Source: JAJDIA01 sp031555505 (GTDB lineage: Bacteria; Bacteroidota; Bacteroidia; Bacteroidales; Tannerellaceae). Taken from it: a stretch of 51,281 nucleotides of DNA. Below, one piece after another: positions 33,737 through 43,021 of this stretch (positions are counted from its first letter, which is position 1; each line of letters starts with the position of its first letter). The stretch lies in assembly GCA_031555505.1 (NCBI GenBank), contig JAVBUH010000040.1:1-51281 (forward strand), given 5' to 3'. The notes beneath the pieces were generated by a model. It was not told the origin of the DNA. It did no database searches and saw only the letters and a list, made by a program, of their open reading frames with translations. Position numbers and translations under genes: made by a program.

Positions 33737-34630
33737 ATGAAAGGTACACATTCGGCTTTCTGGTATCATGGTATGGCCTTGTTCACAGTCATCGTCTGGG
33801 GAACAACGTTTGTTGCCACGAAACTGCTATTAGAACAGGGCCTTACTCCTGCCGAAATCCTGCTGTACCGATTCCTGTTGGCGTATATCTGTATCTGGTT
33901 CTTCTCAGGCAAACGCCTGCTAGCCCATAGCTGGCGCGACGAATTGTTGCTGGCAGGCGCAGGTGTCTGCGGAGGTTCGTTGTATTTTGTGGCAGAGAAT
34001 ACGGCCTTACAGATCACGCTGGCTTCCAACGTCTCCCTGATCCTGTGCACAGCACCCATCCTCACCGCTTTTGTCCTTTACTTCTTCCGCAAGAATGAAA
34101 AGCTTACGGCACGGCTCATCAGCGGTTCGCTGATTGCGCTGGCAGGCGTGGCGCTGGTGGTGTTCAATGGCAGCTTTATCCTGCGGATAAGCCCCGTAGG
34201 TGATATGCTGACCATCCTGGCAGCGCTGACCTGGGCGTTTTACGGGCTGATCCTGAAAATGCTGGACACCCGCTATTCCGTGTTGTTCATCACACGCAAA
34301 GTATTTTTCTATGGGATGATCACCCTGCTACCGGTATTCCTGTTTGAACCGATCACCACCGCACCGGCCACCTTCCGGCTACCGGTGGTATGGCTTAATT
34401 TGTTGTTTCTGGGACTGGTGGCCTCGTTTCTCTGTTATTTCCTGTGGAATACCGCGATGAAAGAACTGGGAGCGGTCAAGACTTCGAACTACATCTACTT
34501 CATGCCGTTGATTACGCTCGTAACATCGGCCATTGTACTCGATGAAACGATTACGCCCATAGCTCTGGCCGGATCAGCACTGATCATCGGCGGTGTGTAT
34601 ATGGCAGAGAGAGGGCTGAAGCGGCCGTAA
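33737..34630 (+). CDS. EamA (DMT) family transporter
   Basis: This 297-residue inner-membrane protein has ten predicted hydrophobic helices in two EamA repeats, with the conserved start FTVIVWGTTFVATKLLLEQGL and the second repeat from about residue 155 (LAALTWAFYGLILK). EamA proteins are drug/metabolite exporters or exchangers with substrates that cannot be predicted by sequence. The stop lies one base from that of the convergent marC. Confidence 0.9.
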   Translation: MKGTHSAFWYHGMALFTVIVWGTTFVATKLLLEQGLTPAEILLYRFLLAYICIWFFSGKRLLAHSWRDELLLAGAGVCGGSLYFVAENTALQITLASNVSLILCTAPILTAFVLYFFRKNEKLTARLISGSLIALAGVALVVFNGSFILRISPVGDMLTILAALTWAFYGLILKMLDTRYSVLFITRKVFFYGMITLLPVFLFEPITTAPATFRLPVVWLNLLFLGLVASFLCYFLWNTAMKELGAVKTSNYIYFMPLITLVTSAIVLDETITPIALAGSALIIGGVYMAERGLKRP

Positions 34631-34631
34631 A

Positions 34632-35276
34632 TCAGGACTGTGCCATGCGGATAATATCGACCAGGATCGGACGGGCACCGCTCACAAAGCATTCTACGGC
34701 AATAACCATCAGGATTAATCCCATCAGGCGCATCATCACATTATTACCTGTTTCGCCGATCAGTTTCACCAGCCGTGTGGAAGCACGCAACACCAGGAAA
34801 GTAATAAAATAGACCAATGCGATTGTCCCCACAAGGATCCCTTTATGCACCACCGTTGTCGCATCCTCCATCAGCATAATAGCATTGGCAATAGCTCCCG
34901 GTCCGCAAATCATCGGAATAGCCAAAGGAGTGATCGAGATATCATCGGCATACGTCTTGATCTCTTCTTTCTTCAGTTTCACACTGGTATACCGCGCTTG
35001 CAACATATCATATCCGATAGCGAAGATGATAATCCCGCCGGCAATGCGAAACCCATTGGTGGAAAGGCCGAACAACTGAAACAGCAACTGCCCGCAGAAT
35101 GTAAAGACAATCAATGTGATGAAAGCGGCAATCGTAGCGCGTTTCACGATATTGTTCCGTTCCGCATCTTCCATTCCGCTTGTCATAGTAAGGAAGACGG
35201 GCATCGTTCCCAGCGGATTGGTAAGTGTAAAGAACGACGTAAAACAAAGCAAGGCAAAAGGCAGATAATGTTCCAT
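34632..35276 (-). CDS. MarC family integral membrane protein
   Basis: This 214-residue protein has six hydrophobic segments and the family features FFTLTNPLGTMPVFL, then AIPMICGPGAI in the middle repeat. MarC proteins are inner-membrane proteins with no proven transport role, despite the name. The start at 35276 was preferred because the upstream in-frame segment is hydrophilic and overlaps the end of the hydrogenase gene. It probably shares the hydrogenase transcript (gap 23 bases). Confidence 0.9.
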   Translation of the reverse strand: MEHYLPFALLCFTSFFTLTNPLGTMPVFLTMTSGMEDAERNNIVKRATIAAFITLIVFTFCGQLLFQLFGLSTNGFRIAGGIIIFAIGYDMLQARYTSVKLKKEEIKTYADDISITPLAIPMICGPGAIANAIMLMEDATTVVHKGILVGTIALVYFITFLVLRASTRLVKLIGETGNNVMMRLMGLILMVIAVECFVSGARPILVDIIRMAQS

Positions 35277-35299
35277 GAGCGGTATGTGTTTGGCGTAAA

Positions 35300-36736
35300 T
35301 TAAGCTTTTGTCAACTCGCGGATCAACTGTTTCTGGGCAGCCGTTGTCTCGGCATACGTGCAAGGGCCGGTCACACAACCTCCCTCACAGGCCATTACTT
35401 CGATAAATTTAGCAGGAGCTTTACCCGTTTTGGCATAGGTCCGGAGGAGTGCCACGCTCTTCTTCGTCAGGTTGGCCACCTGCACGGCATTCACCTCCTC
35501 ATCTTTCAGATATACTTTGACGGCATTGATCACACCGCCGCTTTGGGCAAAACCATGTGCTTCACGGCTGGCGGTGAACAGGATCGAATAGGTCTGCGTT
35601 GCTTCAAACCGTATATCCAAGCCGGTCAGGATAGAACCGATTTCCTCAAACGTCAATGTAAAGTCTACATGCGGATTCATCTTTACCTCTTTTCGTTTGG
35701 CCACACACGGCCCCACAAAGACGATCCGTGCGTCTGGATATTGTGCTCTCACCCGGAGGGCTGTATAGTGCATCGGTGAACCGGTAGATGAGATGTATTT
35801 CTTCATATCCGGGATATGCTTCTCGGCCAATTGCATATAAGAAGGGCAACAACTGGTTGTCATGAAAGGCTGTCCTTCCTGCAACTTTTCAATCAGTTCT
35901 GCCGCTTCATGGCGGGTAGTATCCATCGCCCCCTGGGCTACCTCCACTACATCGGTAAAGCCTATTGATTTAATCGCGCCGTAAACCTGTTCAATCGGCA
36001 CTTTGAATTGTGCCAGAATAGCCGGCGCCACAATGGCCACTACCCGTTCTTTATTCCGCAATGCCTGCAACACATCAAACACCTGTGATAATTCGAAAAT
36101 AGCCCCAAAAGGACAGGCGTTGATACATTTGCCGCAATAAATGCATTTGTTCTCGTCAATATGCTCCACACCGTACTCATCCTTACTAATGGCCCGGACC
36201 GGACAAACTTCTTCACAGGGAATAGGAATATAAACAATCGCATGATAGGGACAGCTCTGATGGCATTTACCACAACTGATACAGGTATCATGGTCTATCT
36301 CTGCCTGGCCATTCTTCTTAAACCGGATAGAGTCTTTCGGACAGTTCATATAGCAACTGCGGGCCACACAACCACGGCACAGGTTGGTGATCTCATAATT
36401 GACCGAGACACAAGACGAGCAGGCCTCATCGATCACACACATCAGATTTTCTTTCGTATTCTCCTGTCGCAATAAGGCTCGCTTGGCATATTCAGACAAC
36501 GGGGTCAGTTCGTCTTCTTCATCCTGCATATCAAAACCGAGCAACGGAAACGATTTGTAACGCCATACCGCCCGTTCCTTATGGATACAGCAACGCCCTT
36601 GCACTTTTGCTTTACGGGGAGTTAGCTCAATCGGCAAGCGGTCTATCTTCTCTATCAACAGGTTTTCCTTCCAGAGTTTTACTAATTGCGCCAGCAATTG
36701 GTGGCGAACAATCATCACATTGTTGGTAAATGCCAT
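35300..36736 (-). CDS. [FeFe]-hydrogenase-like protein, group-B-like
   Basis: This 478-residue iron-sulfur protein has an N-terminal region with cysteines (CSSC, CRGC, CYMNC), then two ferredoxin-like 4Fe-4S motifs (CISCGKCHQSC and CIYCGKCINAC) and the H-cluster domain. H-cluster motifs are TTSCCPSY (about residue 297), GPCVAKRKE (about 343) and EVMACEGGCVTGPC (about 447), giving four ligand cysteines. The EVMACEGGC form rather than EVMACPGGC, and the GPC in place of PCTxKK, are features I associate with the group B/ monomeric [FeFe]-hydrogenases of gut bacteria. It may evolve H2 from reduced ferredoxin. Maturation genes (hydE, F, G) are not in the window. Confidence 0.85.
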   Translation of the reverse strand: MAFTNNVMIVRHQLLAQLVKLWKENLLIEKIDRLPIELTPRKAKVQGRCCIHKERAVWRYKSFPLLGFDMQDEEDELTPLSEYAKRALLRQENTKENLMCVIDEACSSCVSVNYEITNLCRGCVARSCYMNCPKDSIRFKKNGQAEIDHDTCISCGKCHQSCPYHAIVYIPIPCEEVCPVRAISKDEYGVEHIDENKCIYCGKCINACPFGAIFELSQVFDVLQALRNKERVVAIVAPAILAQFKVPIEQVYGAIKSIGFTDVVEVAQGAMDTTRHEAAELIEKLQEGQPFMTTSCCPSYMQLAEKHIPDMKKYISSTGSPMHYTALRVRAQYPDARIVFVGPCVAKRKEVKMNPHVDFTLTFEEIGSILTGLDIRFEATQTYSILFTASREAHGFAQSGGVINAVKVYLKDEEVNAVQVANLTKKSVALLRTYAKTGKAPAKFIEVMACEGGCVTGPCTYAETTAAQKQLIRELTKA

Positions 36737-36761
36737 AGGGTTCTTTATGCGTTTGAGGCGA

Positions 36762-36769
36762 CAAAATTA
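36762..36769 (-). promoter_or_regulatory. -7 box of hydrogenase-marC unit
   Basis: TAATTTTG on the minus strand matches TAnnTTTG, 26 bases before the start codon; no -33 box was seen. Confidence 0.45.
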
Positions 36770-36903
36770 CATATAAATAATGTGATTCGTCACCATTCCG
36801 GCAATAATATAACGAGTAAACACAAACGATTTTCCACCTTTGCTTCCGAAAAGGTCAGTCTGCCCAAAAAGCATCTATCAAACAGCACAACAGGCGACTT
36901 TGT

Positions 36904-37269
36904 TTACGAATCGTACCGCTCTGTCAATATCACAGTTGCACACTGAACATCCCCTCCAAAAGGCGGGGATGCCTTGGAGACCTTAACCTCAACTTCCGTC
37001 AATTGTGGAAACTGCTTTTTCAATGAAACCATTATCCGCCCGCCTACATGCTCCAATAAGGCCGAGGGAATAGCCATCTCTGCTTTTACCACCTCAAACA
37101 CAGTAGCATAATTAATCGTATCTTCAATACGGTCACTGGCTACTGCCTGTTGTAAATCGGCCGTGAGCAGCAAATGCACCGTAAATCGATTTCCGACCTT
37201 TCTCTCCTGCTCTGCTACACCATGAAAGGCATAAAAGCACATTTCCTCCAATGCGATTTTTGTTACCAT
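36904..37269 (-). CDS. folB: Dihydroneopterin aldolase
   Basis: This 121-residue protein belongs to the FolB family, cleaving dihydroneopterin in folate synthesis. Features are MVTKIALEEMCFYAFHGV at the start, with the catalytic-site FHGV, and VGNRFTVHLLL, then TINYATVFEVVKA and LLEHVGGRI, then KVSKASPPFGG with the conserved lysine. The start at 37269 was selected over an upstream in-frame one, because it begins at the first strand. It lies 117 bases downstream of malQ. Confidence 0.92.
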   Translation of the reverse strand: MVTKIALEEMCFYAFHGVAEQERKVGNRFTVHLLLTADLQQAVASDRIEDTINYATVFEVVKAEMAIPSALLEHVGGRIMVSLKKQFPQLTEVEVKVSKASPPFGGDVQCATVILTERYDS

Positions 37270-37386
37270 CCTTTTTATCTTAATATCAAAAACTATAACC
37301 GATTCCTGCCCGGCTCCACCCCATAGCACCGGATTGCGTCTCATCATCTCCATCCTTTCAGTATACAACCACAAGTATAGATTGAA

Positions 37387-40080
37387 CTATTTTCGGCCGG
37401 AGTCGTTCACCAGTCTCCGTATCTGCTCGTTCAGGCTATCGGCATCCATCAATTGTTCCAGTGAGAGATGCATACGATAACGCCAGTAGTTAGTTGGATC
37501 AGCAGGTACATTAATGCGCTCTGCCTCGATATCGGGACGTTTGAGCGAATCGTTCATGGCCAGCCAATCCTGCAGGGGAATAATCGTGAGCATGGAAGGA
37601 GCCTCCAGGTGATTACGCACAATCTGTACGGCAATATCGGCAGAACAGTCACCGGGTGCCTCGCCCACACGTTGCAGTACCTGCGCATAGTAACGTTGTG
37701 TTTTCTTCGCATCCTCTTTCCACCAGTTGCGGAGTGGAGACATATCATGGGTGGAAGTAGTACAAACAGACAGATAGGGTAGTTCTTTCAGATCGGAGAA
37801 CTCCCGATTCGACGTTTTCGGCATCCGCTCGATCTCCAAACTCAGTATCTGTAGCTTACTCATTACCTCCGGTACGGATTGCGGGATCATACCTAGGTCT
37901 TCACCACAAACCAGCATCTCGGTAGAGGTTACCAGTGGGGTCAAACGTTTATAGGCTTGTGCCTTCCAGAAGTTATTATGGCGGTGGTAAAAGAAATCCC
38001 AATATAAATGATCGAACGCATACTGTGTTGAAGCATCCAGTTCTTTATAGAGGTACGACTGGCTGCCTGAGATACGGGGATGGTATTTAAAGGGTTCATA
38101 CGGATCGCGCAGGAAGAGCACTTCATTGGCAATGCTGTACAAACCTTCCTTTATCCACTGCGACCGGGTATCAATCTTATCGGCAAACAACTGTTCGATT
38201 TTGCGCTGTGTGTCACAGAAAGGTTTCAATACCACATAATCAGCTGTTTCCTGCATCAACCAGGTTTGTTCCACTTCATCGGCCTGTTCGCCGAACAGTT
38301 CCGGCAGGTATCGCCGATGCAGGCGCGGGATGGTATAGGCACTTTCCTGCCAGGTAAAACCATACTGCTCGATCTCTTCCTGGGTAAGTGGAAGAGCCGG
38401 ATTAAAATGTCCGCACAATCCCTGCACATATTCGGCCGGTATCTCCCAGATACGGAAAAAGCCCAGGATATGGTCGATACGAAAACAATCAAAGTAATCG
38501 CTCAGCTTACGGAAACGCCGTTTCCACCACGAGAAATGATCTCTCTCCATCACATCCCAGCTATAGGTAGGAAACATCCAGTTTTGCCCGATAGCAGAAA
38601 AATCATCGGGAGGAGCACCTGCCTGCCCGTGCATATTGAAATACTGTGGCTCTTTCCAGGCATCTACACTGGTACGGTTGACACCGATCGGCAGGTCTCC
38701 TTTCAAAACCACCCCCTGCTTCCGGGCATAATCGGAGACAGCCTTGAACTGTGTATGAAGAACATACTGGAGGAAATAGGTGAAAGAAATCTCCGGCCAT
38801 ACATCGCCATCTTTTGCTGTCAGACGGGCAATCTGTAATTCGTCATAGACCGCAAAGTTGCCCCAGTACGTAAAATCGGACGTATGGAAACTATCCCGCA
38901 GATAGCCATAAGCTGCATAAGGCATGAGCCATGACTCATTCTGCCGGAAGAAGGTTTCAAATTCGGGTGTAGTGAGCCATTCCTTTCCTTCCTGTTCGAA
39001 GAACTCGCGGCAATAAGCGAGTTTATGATTGGTCACAGGCTCATAGTCTACTGCGTCCTTACCGTTCAGCTCCTGGCGGATCTGTTCATACCAGGCGCTC
39101 CGCTCTGCCTCCTTCAACGGGCCCAGCAGATCCAGATTAATATACATCGGATGAAGGGCATATACGGAAATAGCACTGTATGGATACGAGTCGGCCCAGG
39201 TGCGGGTCATCGTCGTATCATTCACCGGCAGTACTTGTATGATACGCTGATTTGTCTGCTTTACCCAGTCTACCATCATACGCAGATCACCCAAGTCGCC
39301 CACCCCAAAACTACGTTCGGAACGAAGGGAAAAAACAGGGATCACCGTTCCGGCGCATCGCCAGGGAGGCAGGTCGTCACGGAATGTCAGGCCGGAAACA
39401 GCCACAGTCTCACCCACTTGCTGGGGAGGGAGGTTGAGCATACGATTTTCTTCCTTTTCCCAATACAAGGGTTGGTGCGTATGATCATCCCATACCAGAA
39501 ATTTATATTCCAATGGCCACGTTATCCCCTCCGCATCCAGATCAATATGCCATTCGGGGAAAGTGTCGCAACTGAGCAGGAGGGCTTTATCCGGATGCCA
39601 TACTCCCAGACAGGGCTGGTTGCCTGTGATAGCCAAAGACTGGTTTTTCTCCACGCGGGGCGCCGAGACTTTGATCACCAGATTCTTTCCACTGCACACC
39701 ACCCGTTCGTGTGTATGGCAGGGATGCGCAAACAGGCTCTTGGTAAAGGCCGATGAGTAAAAAGCCAGGTTGGCGGGTCGCGTCTGCCAGTAATCATGCA
39801 ATGTATAGGCAGATGAACGCCCGTTAAACACAATGCGGTGATGCCTTTCCCACTCTTCAAAGAATTGCTTGTCGTTAGCACGCAGGAAATAGGTGTACTC
39901 TATAGCCTGAATATCATCGGTCAACTCCAGGCGGAGCTGCCAGTTTCCATCGCCTGTATAATTCATCTCCTGAGCAAAAGCGGGCTCCCAGGATCCCAAC
40001 TGGGGAATGGAACCTACAATGCATATCTTTTGTCCCCAAACGGTATAGAAGTTTATATTAAAGGTAACAATCATAATCAT
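37387..40080 (-). CDS. malQ: 4-alpha-glucanotransferase with N-terminal CBM20 domains (DPE2-like)
   Basis: This 897-residue GH77 enzyme transfers alpha-1,4-glucan segments in maltose and starch/glycogen use. Two starch-binding CBM20-type domains precede the catalytic domain: the first at about residues 1-100 (TVWGQKICIVGSIPQLGSW) and the second at about 125-245 (VEKNQSLAITGNQPCLGVW). Catalytic residues are the Asp in CFRIDHILGFF (about 536) and the Glu in GEDLGMIP (about 727), with TSTHDMSPLRNWW as the third site. No signal peptide is present, so it is cytoplasmic. The architecture resembles plant DPE2. Confidence 0.94.
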   Translation of the reverse strand: MIMIVTFNINFYTVWGQKICIVGSIPQLGSWEPAFAQEMNYTGDGNWQLRLELTDDIQAIEYTYFLRANDKQFFEEWERHHRIVFNGRSSAYTLHDYWQTRPANLAFYSSAFTKSLFAHPCHTHERVVCSGKNLVIKVSAPRVEKNQSLAITGNQPCLGVWHPDKALLLSCDTFPEWHIDLDAEGITWPLEYKFLVWDDHTHQPLYWEKEENRMLNLPPQQVGETVAVSGLTFRDDLPPWRCAGTVIPVFSLRSERSFGVGDLGDLRMMVDWVKQTNQRIIQVLPVNDTTMTRTWADSYPYSAISVYALHPMYINLDLLGPLKEAERSAWYEQIRQELNGKDAVDYEPVTNHKLAYCREFFEQEGKEWLTTPEFETFFRQNESWLMPYAAYGYLRDSFHTSDFTYWGNFAVYDELQIARLTAKDGDVWPEISFTYFLQYVLHTQFKAVSDYARKQGVVLKGDLPIGVNRTSVDAWKEPQYFNMHGQAGAPPDDFSAIGQNWMFPTYSWDVMERDHFSWWKRRFRKLSDYFDCFRIDHILGFFRIWEIPAEYVQGLCGHFNPALPLTQEEIEQYGFTWQESAYTIPRLHRRYLPELFGEQADEVEQTWLMQETADYVVLKPFCDTQRKIEQLFADKIDTRSQWIKEGLYSIANEVLFLRDPYEPFKYHPRISGSQSYLYKELDASTQYAFDHLYWDFFYHRHNNFWKAQAYKRLTPLVTSTEMLVCGEDLGMIPQSVPEVMSKLQILSLEIERMPKTSNREFSDLKELPYLSVCTTSTHDMSPLRNWWKEDAKKTQRYYAQVLQRVGEAPGDCSADIAVQIVRNHLEAPSMLTIIPLQDWLAMNDSLKRPDIEAERINVPADPTNYWRYRMHLSLEQLMDADSLNEQIRRLVNDSGRK

Positions 40081-40122
40081 CCTGTTAGTTCATGGCCGAA
40101 ATGTACGAAATTATATCCATGC

Positions 40123-40182
40123 AAAAGAAGTATGGCGGATTAAGAATTCATAAGAAGAATCTTTATCCGCCATACTTCTTTT
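40123..40182 (-). terminator. Terminator of nrdJ
   Basis: An 18-bp perfect stem (40123-40140 with 40165-40182; core GAAGTATGGCGGAT) with a 24-base loop and a flanking T-rich tail on the minus strand, just past the nrdJ stop. Confidence 0.85.
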
Positions 40183-40194
40183 ATACCGAACGGA

Positions 40195-42735
40195 TCAACC
40201 GCACTTGGAAGCTCCGCAATTCAAACACTTAAGGCAACCTTCCTGGTAAACGACCGGTCCTCTGCCACAAGCCGAACATTGCTGTCCCTGTGCCTCTATT
40301 CCATCCGGCAGGTATTTTTTCAAGGCACGTTCCACACCGTTCTTCCAGGTATTGATTGATTCATTATTGAGTTCCATCCCCTGTACCAGTTTGATCACCT
40401 GGTCAATCGGCATACCATAACGTAAAACCCCGGAGATCAGTTTTGCATAGTTCCAGTATTCGGGGTCAAATTTACCATCGAGCCCTTCGATCGTCATCTT
40501 GTATCCGCGTTTATTGCGGAACTGGAAGTCGTAATGCTTCGCTCCATTCTCATCATAACTCTTAATGATAGATCCTTTATGCACATTCTTTGGCAACATT
40601 ATACCTTCATCGTCATCGGCCAACCCGGTAAAGATTTCGTAGGGACGATCGTTCAGCAAACCCACAAAGGCGATCCATTTTTCACGGTTGTTCTGAAAAC
40701 GTACCACATCGGCATCGAGTTCACGGGGACGGGTATAGACAATCACCGGCGGTTCCATACAGTTGCAGTCGTCTTTCTTCTTCTTATCGTCTGCAGACAG
40801 CAACACGCCGGAACGAGAACCATCGCGATACACCGTACATCCTTTGCAACCACATTTCCAAGCTTCAATATACAAAGCATTCACCAGATCTTCCGTAGCA
40901 TCAGCAGGCAGGTTGATCGTTACGCTGATCGAATGGTCTACCCATTTCTGTACACGTCCCTGCATACGCACTTTCTGCATCCAGTCTACATCATTGGATG
41001 TAGCTTTGTAGTAGGGAGACTGGGCGATCAGGTCGTCAATTTCCTCCTGCGTATACTTTTTAGTCACCGAATGCCCGGTTGCCTGCATCCAGGTCACAAA
41101 CTTATGATGGAAGACAATGAATTCTTCATAAGCATCACCCGTTTCATCCACAAAATCCACACGCACGGCCGCATCGTTGGGATTTACCTTACGACGACGT
41201 TTATATACAGGAAGGAACACGGGCTCAATACCGGAAGTGGTTTGTGTCATTAGACTGGTGGTCCCTGTCGGTGCAATCGTCAGACAGGCAATATTACGAC
41301 GCCCATATTTTACCATATCGTCATACAACTGAGGGTCAGCCTCACGCAATCGACTGATAAACGGATTCTTCTCTTCCCGTTTAGCATCATAAATTTCAAA
41401 GGCACCACGTTCCTTCGCCATCTTAACAGACGAACGATAAGCAGCAATGGCCAATGTTTTCTGGATATTTTCAGCACACTCAGTCGCGTCTTCCGAGCCG
41501 TAGCGTAATCCCAAAGCAGCAATCATATCGCCCTCGCCTGTGATCCCTACGCCGGTACGACGCCCCATTAAGGTTTTCCGCTGGATCTTATCCCACAAAT
41601 GCCGTTCCGCATCTTTTACTTCGTGTGACTCCGGGTCTGCATCAATCTTTTCTATAATCTTTTCTATCTTTTCCGTTTCCAGGTCGATGATATCATCCAT
41701 GATACGCTGCGCGAGTTCGACATGCTGCTTGAACAGTTCATAATCGAAATAGGCTTCTTTGGTAAACGGCTTCACTACGTACGAATATAAATTTATTGCC
41801 AGCAGGCGGCAGCTATCATACGGGCACAGAGGAATCTCGCCGCACGGATTCGTGGATACCGTACGGAAACCCAGATCAGCATACGTATCGGGAATGGACT
41901 CTTTCAGGATCGTATCCCAGAAAAGCACACCGGGCTCTGCCGATTTCCAAGCATTGTGGATAATCTTTTCCCATAATTCAGCTGCATTGATATCCTTTAC
42001 AGTCACAGGATTATCGGCATCAATCGGATATTGCTGCTGATAAGAAGTCTGATTTACTACAGCATTCATAAAATCATCGTCGATTTTCACCGACACGTTG
42101 GCTCCCGTCACTTTACCCTCCACCATCTTGGCGTCGATAAACGACTCCGAGTCGGGATGTTTAATTGATACACTCAACATCAGAGCACCTCGACGACCAT
42201 CCTGAGCCACTTCGCGGGTAGAATTGGAATAACGTTCCATAAATGGCACCAGCCCGGTAGAAGTCAACGCCGAGTTTTTAACCGGCGACCCTTTCGGACG
42301 GATATGTGACAAATCATGCCCCACACCCCCACGGCGTTTCATCAATTGTACCTGCTCTTCATCAATACGGATAATGGCACCATACGAATCCGCCTCACCA
42401 TCCAAGCCAATCACAAAACAGTTAGACAACGATGCGATTTGAAAATCATTACCGATCCCTGTCATGGGACTTCCTTGCGGAACAATGTAACGAAAATGAT
42501 CAAACAGATCGAAGAGTTCCTTTTCAGACAACGGGTTAGGATACTTTGCCTCTACACGGGCAATTTCGGAAGCCAGTCTGTGATGCATATCTACCGGGGA
42601 ACCTTCATAGATATTTCCGAAGGCATCTTTCAATGCATACTTATTTACCCATACTTTCGCAGCTAGTTCATCACCGGTAAAGTAGGCCAAAGAAGCTTTA
42701 TAGGCTTCATCAAAGGTAAAAGTTTTCTTATTCAC
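40195..42735 (-). CDS. nrdJ: Adenosylcobalamin-dependent ribonucleotide reductase (class II)
   Basis: This 846-residue enzyme reduces ribonucleotides using adenosylcobalamin. The catalytic region shows SLSNCFVIG, the finger-loop TNPCGEIPL (about residues 296-304, holding the radical Cys and Glu) and CLTIAPTGTTS. The C-terminus carries a two-CxxC zinc-ribbon-like tail (CSACGRGPV and CLKCLNCGASKCG). The start at 42735 is a GTG; no better in-frame ATG is visible upstream. It stands alone with a terminator downstream. Its cofactor could be made by the cob operon at 5379-9200. Confidence 0.94.
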   Translation of the reverse strand: MNKKTFTFDEAYKASLAYFTGDELAAKVWVNKYALKDAFGNIYEGSPVDMHHRLASEIARVEAKYPNPLSEKELFDLFDHFRYIVPQGSPMTGIGNDFQIASLSNCFVIGLDGEADSYGAIIRIDEEQVQLMKRRGGVGHDLSHIRPKGSPVKNSALTSTGLVPFMERYSNSTREVAQDGRRGALMLSVSIKHPDSESFIDAKMVEGKVTGANVSVKIDDDFMNAVVNQTSYQQQYPIDADNPVTVKDINAAELWEKIIHNAWKSAEPGVLFWDTILKESIPDTYADLGFRTVSTNPCGEIPLCPYDSCRLLAINLYSYVVKPFTKEAYFDYELFKQHVELAQRIMDDIIDLETEKIEKIIEKIDADPESHEVKDAERHLWDKIQRKTLMGRRTGVGITGEGDMIAALGLRYGSEDATECAENIQKTLAIAAYRSSVKMAKERGAFEIYDAKREEKNPFISRLREADPQLYDDMVKYGRRNIACLTIAPTGTTSLMTQTTSGIEPVFLPVYKRRRKVNPNDAAVRVDFVDETGDAYEEFIVFHHKFVTWMQATGHSVTKKYTQEEIDDLIAQSPYYKATSNDVDWMQKVRMQGRVQKWVDHSISVTINLPADATEDLVNALYIEAWKCGCKGCTVYRDGSRSGVLLSADDKKKKDDCNCMEPPVIVYTRPRELDADVVRFQNNREKWIAFVGLLNDRPYEIFTGLADDDEGIMLPKNVHKGSIIKSYDENGAKHYDFQFRNKRGYKMTIEGLDGKFDPEYWNYAKLISGVLRYGMPIDQVIKLVQGMELNNESINTWKNGVERALKKYLPDGIEAQGQQCSACGRGPVVYQEGCLKCLNCGASKCG

Positions 42736-42961
42736 GGTATATAAAGTGTTATTAAAATATTGATAACGGTTTGAGACTACAATGTTATAAAGAGTTTATC
42801 GCTTTGCCAAATTATAACAAAAGAAAATGTGTTTTTGTTCAGAAGTTTTCCAAAACAAATCACAAAGCACTAACCAACAGCGTATTAATTTTTCGAAGAA
42901 GAGGAAATGTTTTCCCAAAAAGACAACCACACGCGAAAGACACTTCTCCAAAAAGTAAAAC
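42736..42961. other. Gap between nrdJ and dnaA terminator
   Basis: This A/T-rich stretch should hold the nrdJ promoter, but no TAnnTTTG box was found. I see no cobalamin riboswitch motifs and no gene. Confidence 0.5.
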
Positions 42962-42992
42962 AAAAAAAAGGACATATCCAACGGATATACCC
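42962..42992 (-). terminator. Terminator of dnaA
   Basis: On the minus strand GGGTATATCC pairs with GGATATGTCC around a GTT loop (42970-42992), with two G-T pairs, followed by eight T residues (42969-42962). Confidence 0.85.
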
Positions 42993-43021
42993 TTTTAACA
43001 GCACTTGCCTTTAGCTTTAAG

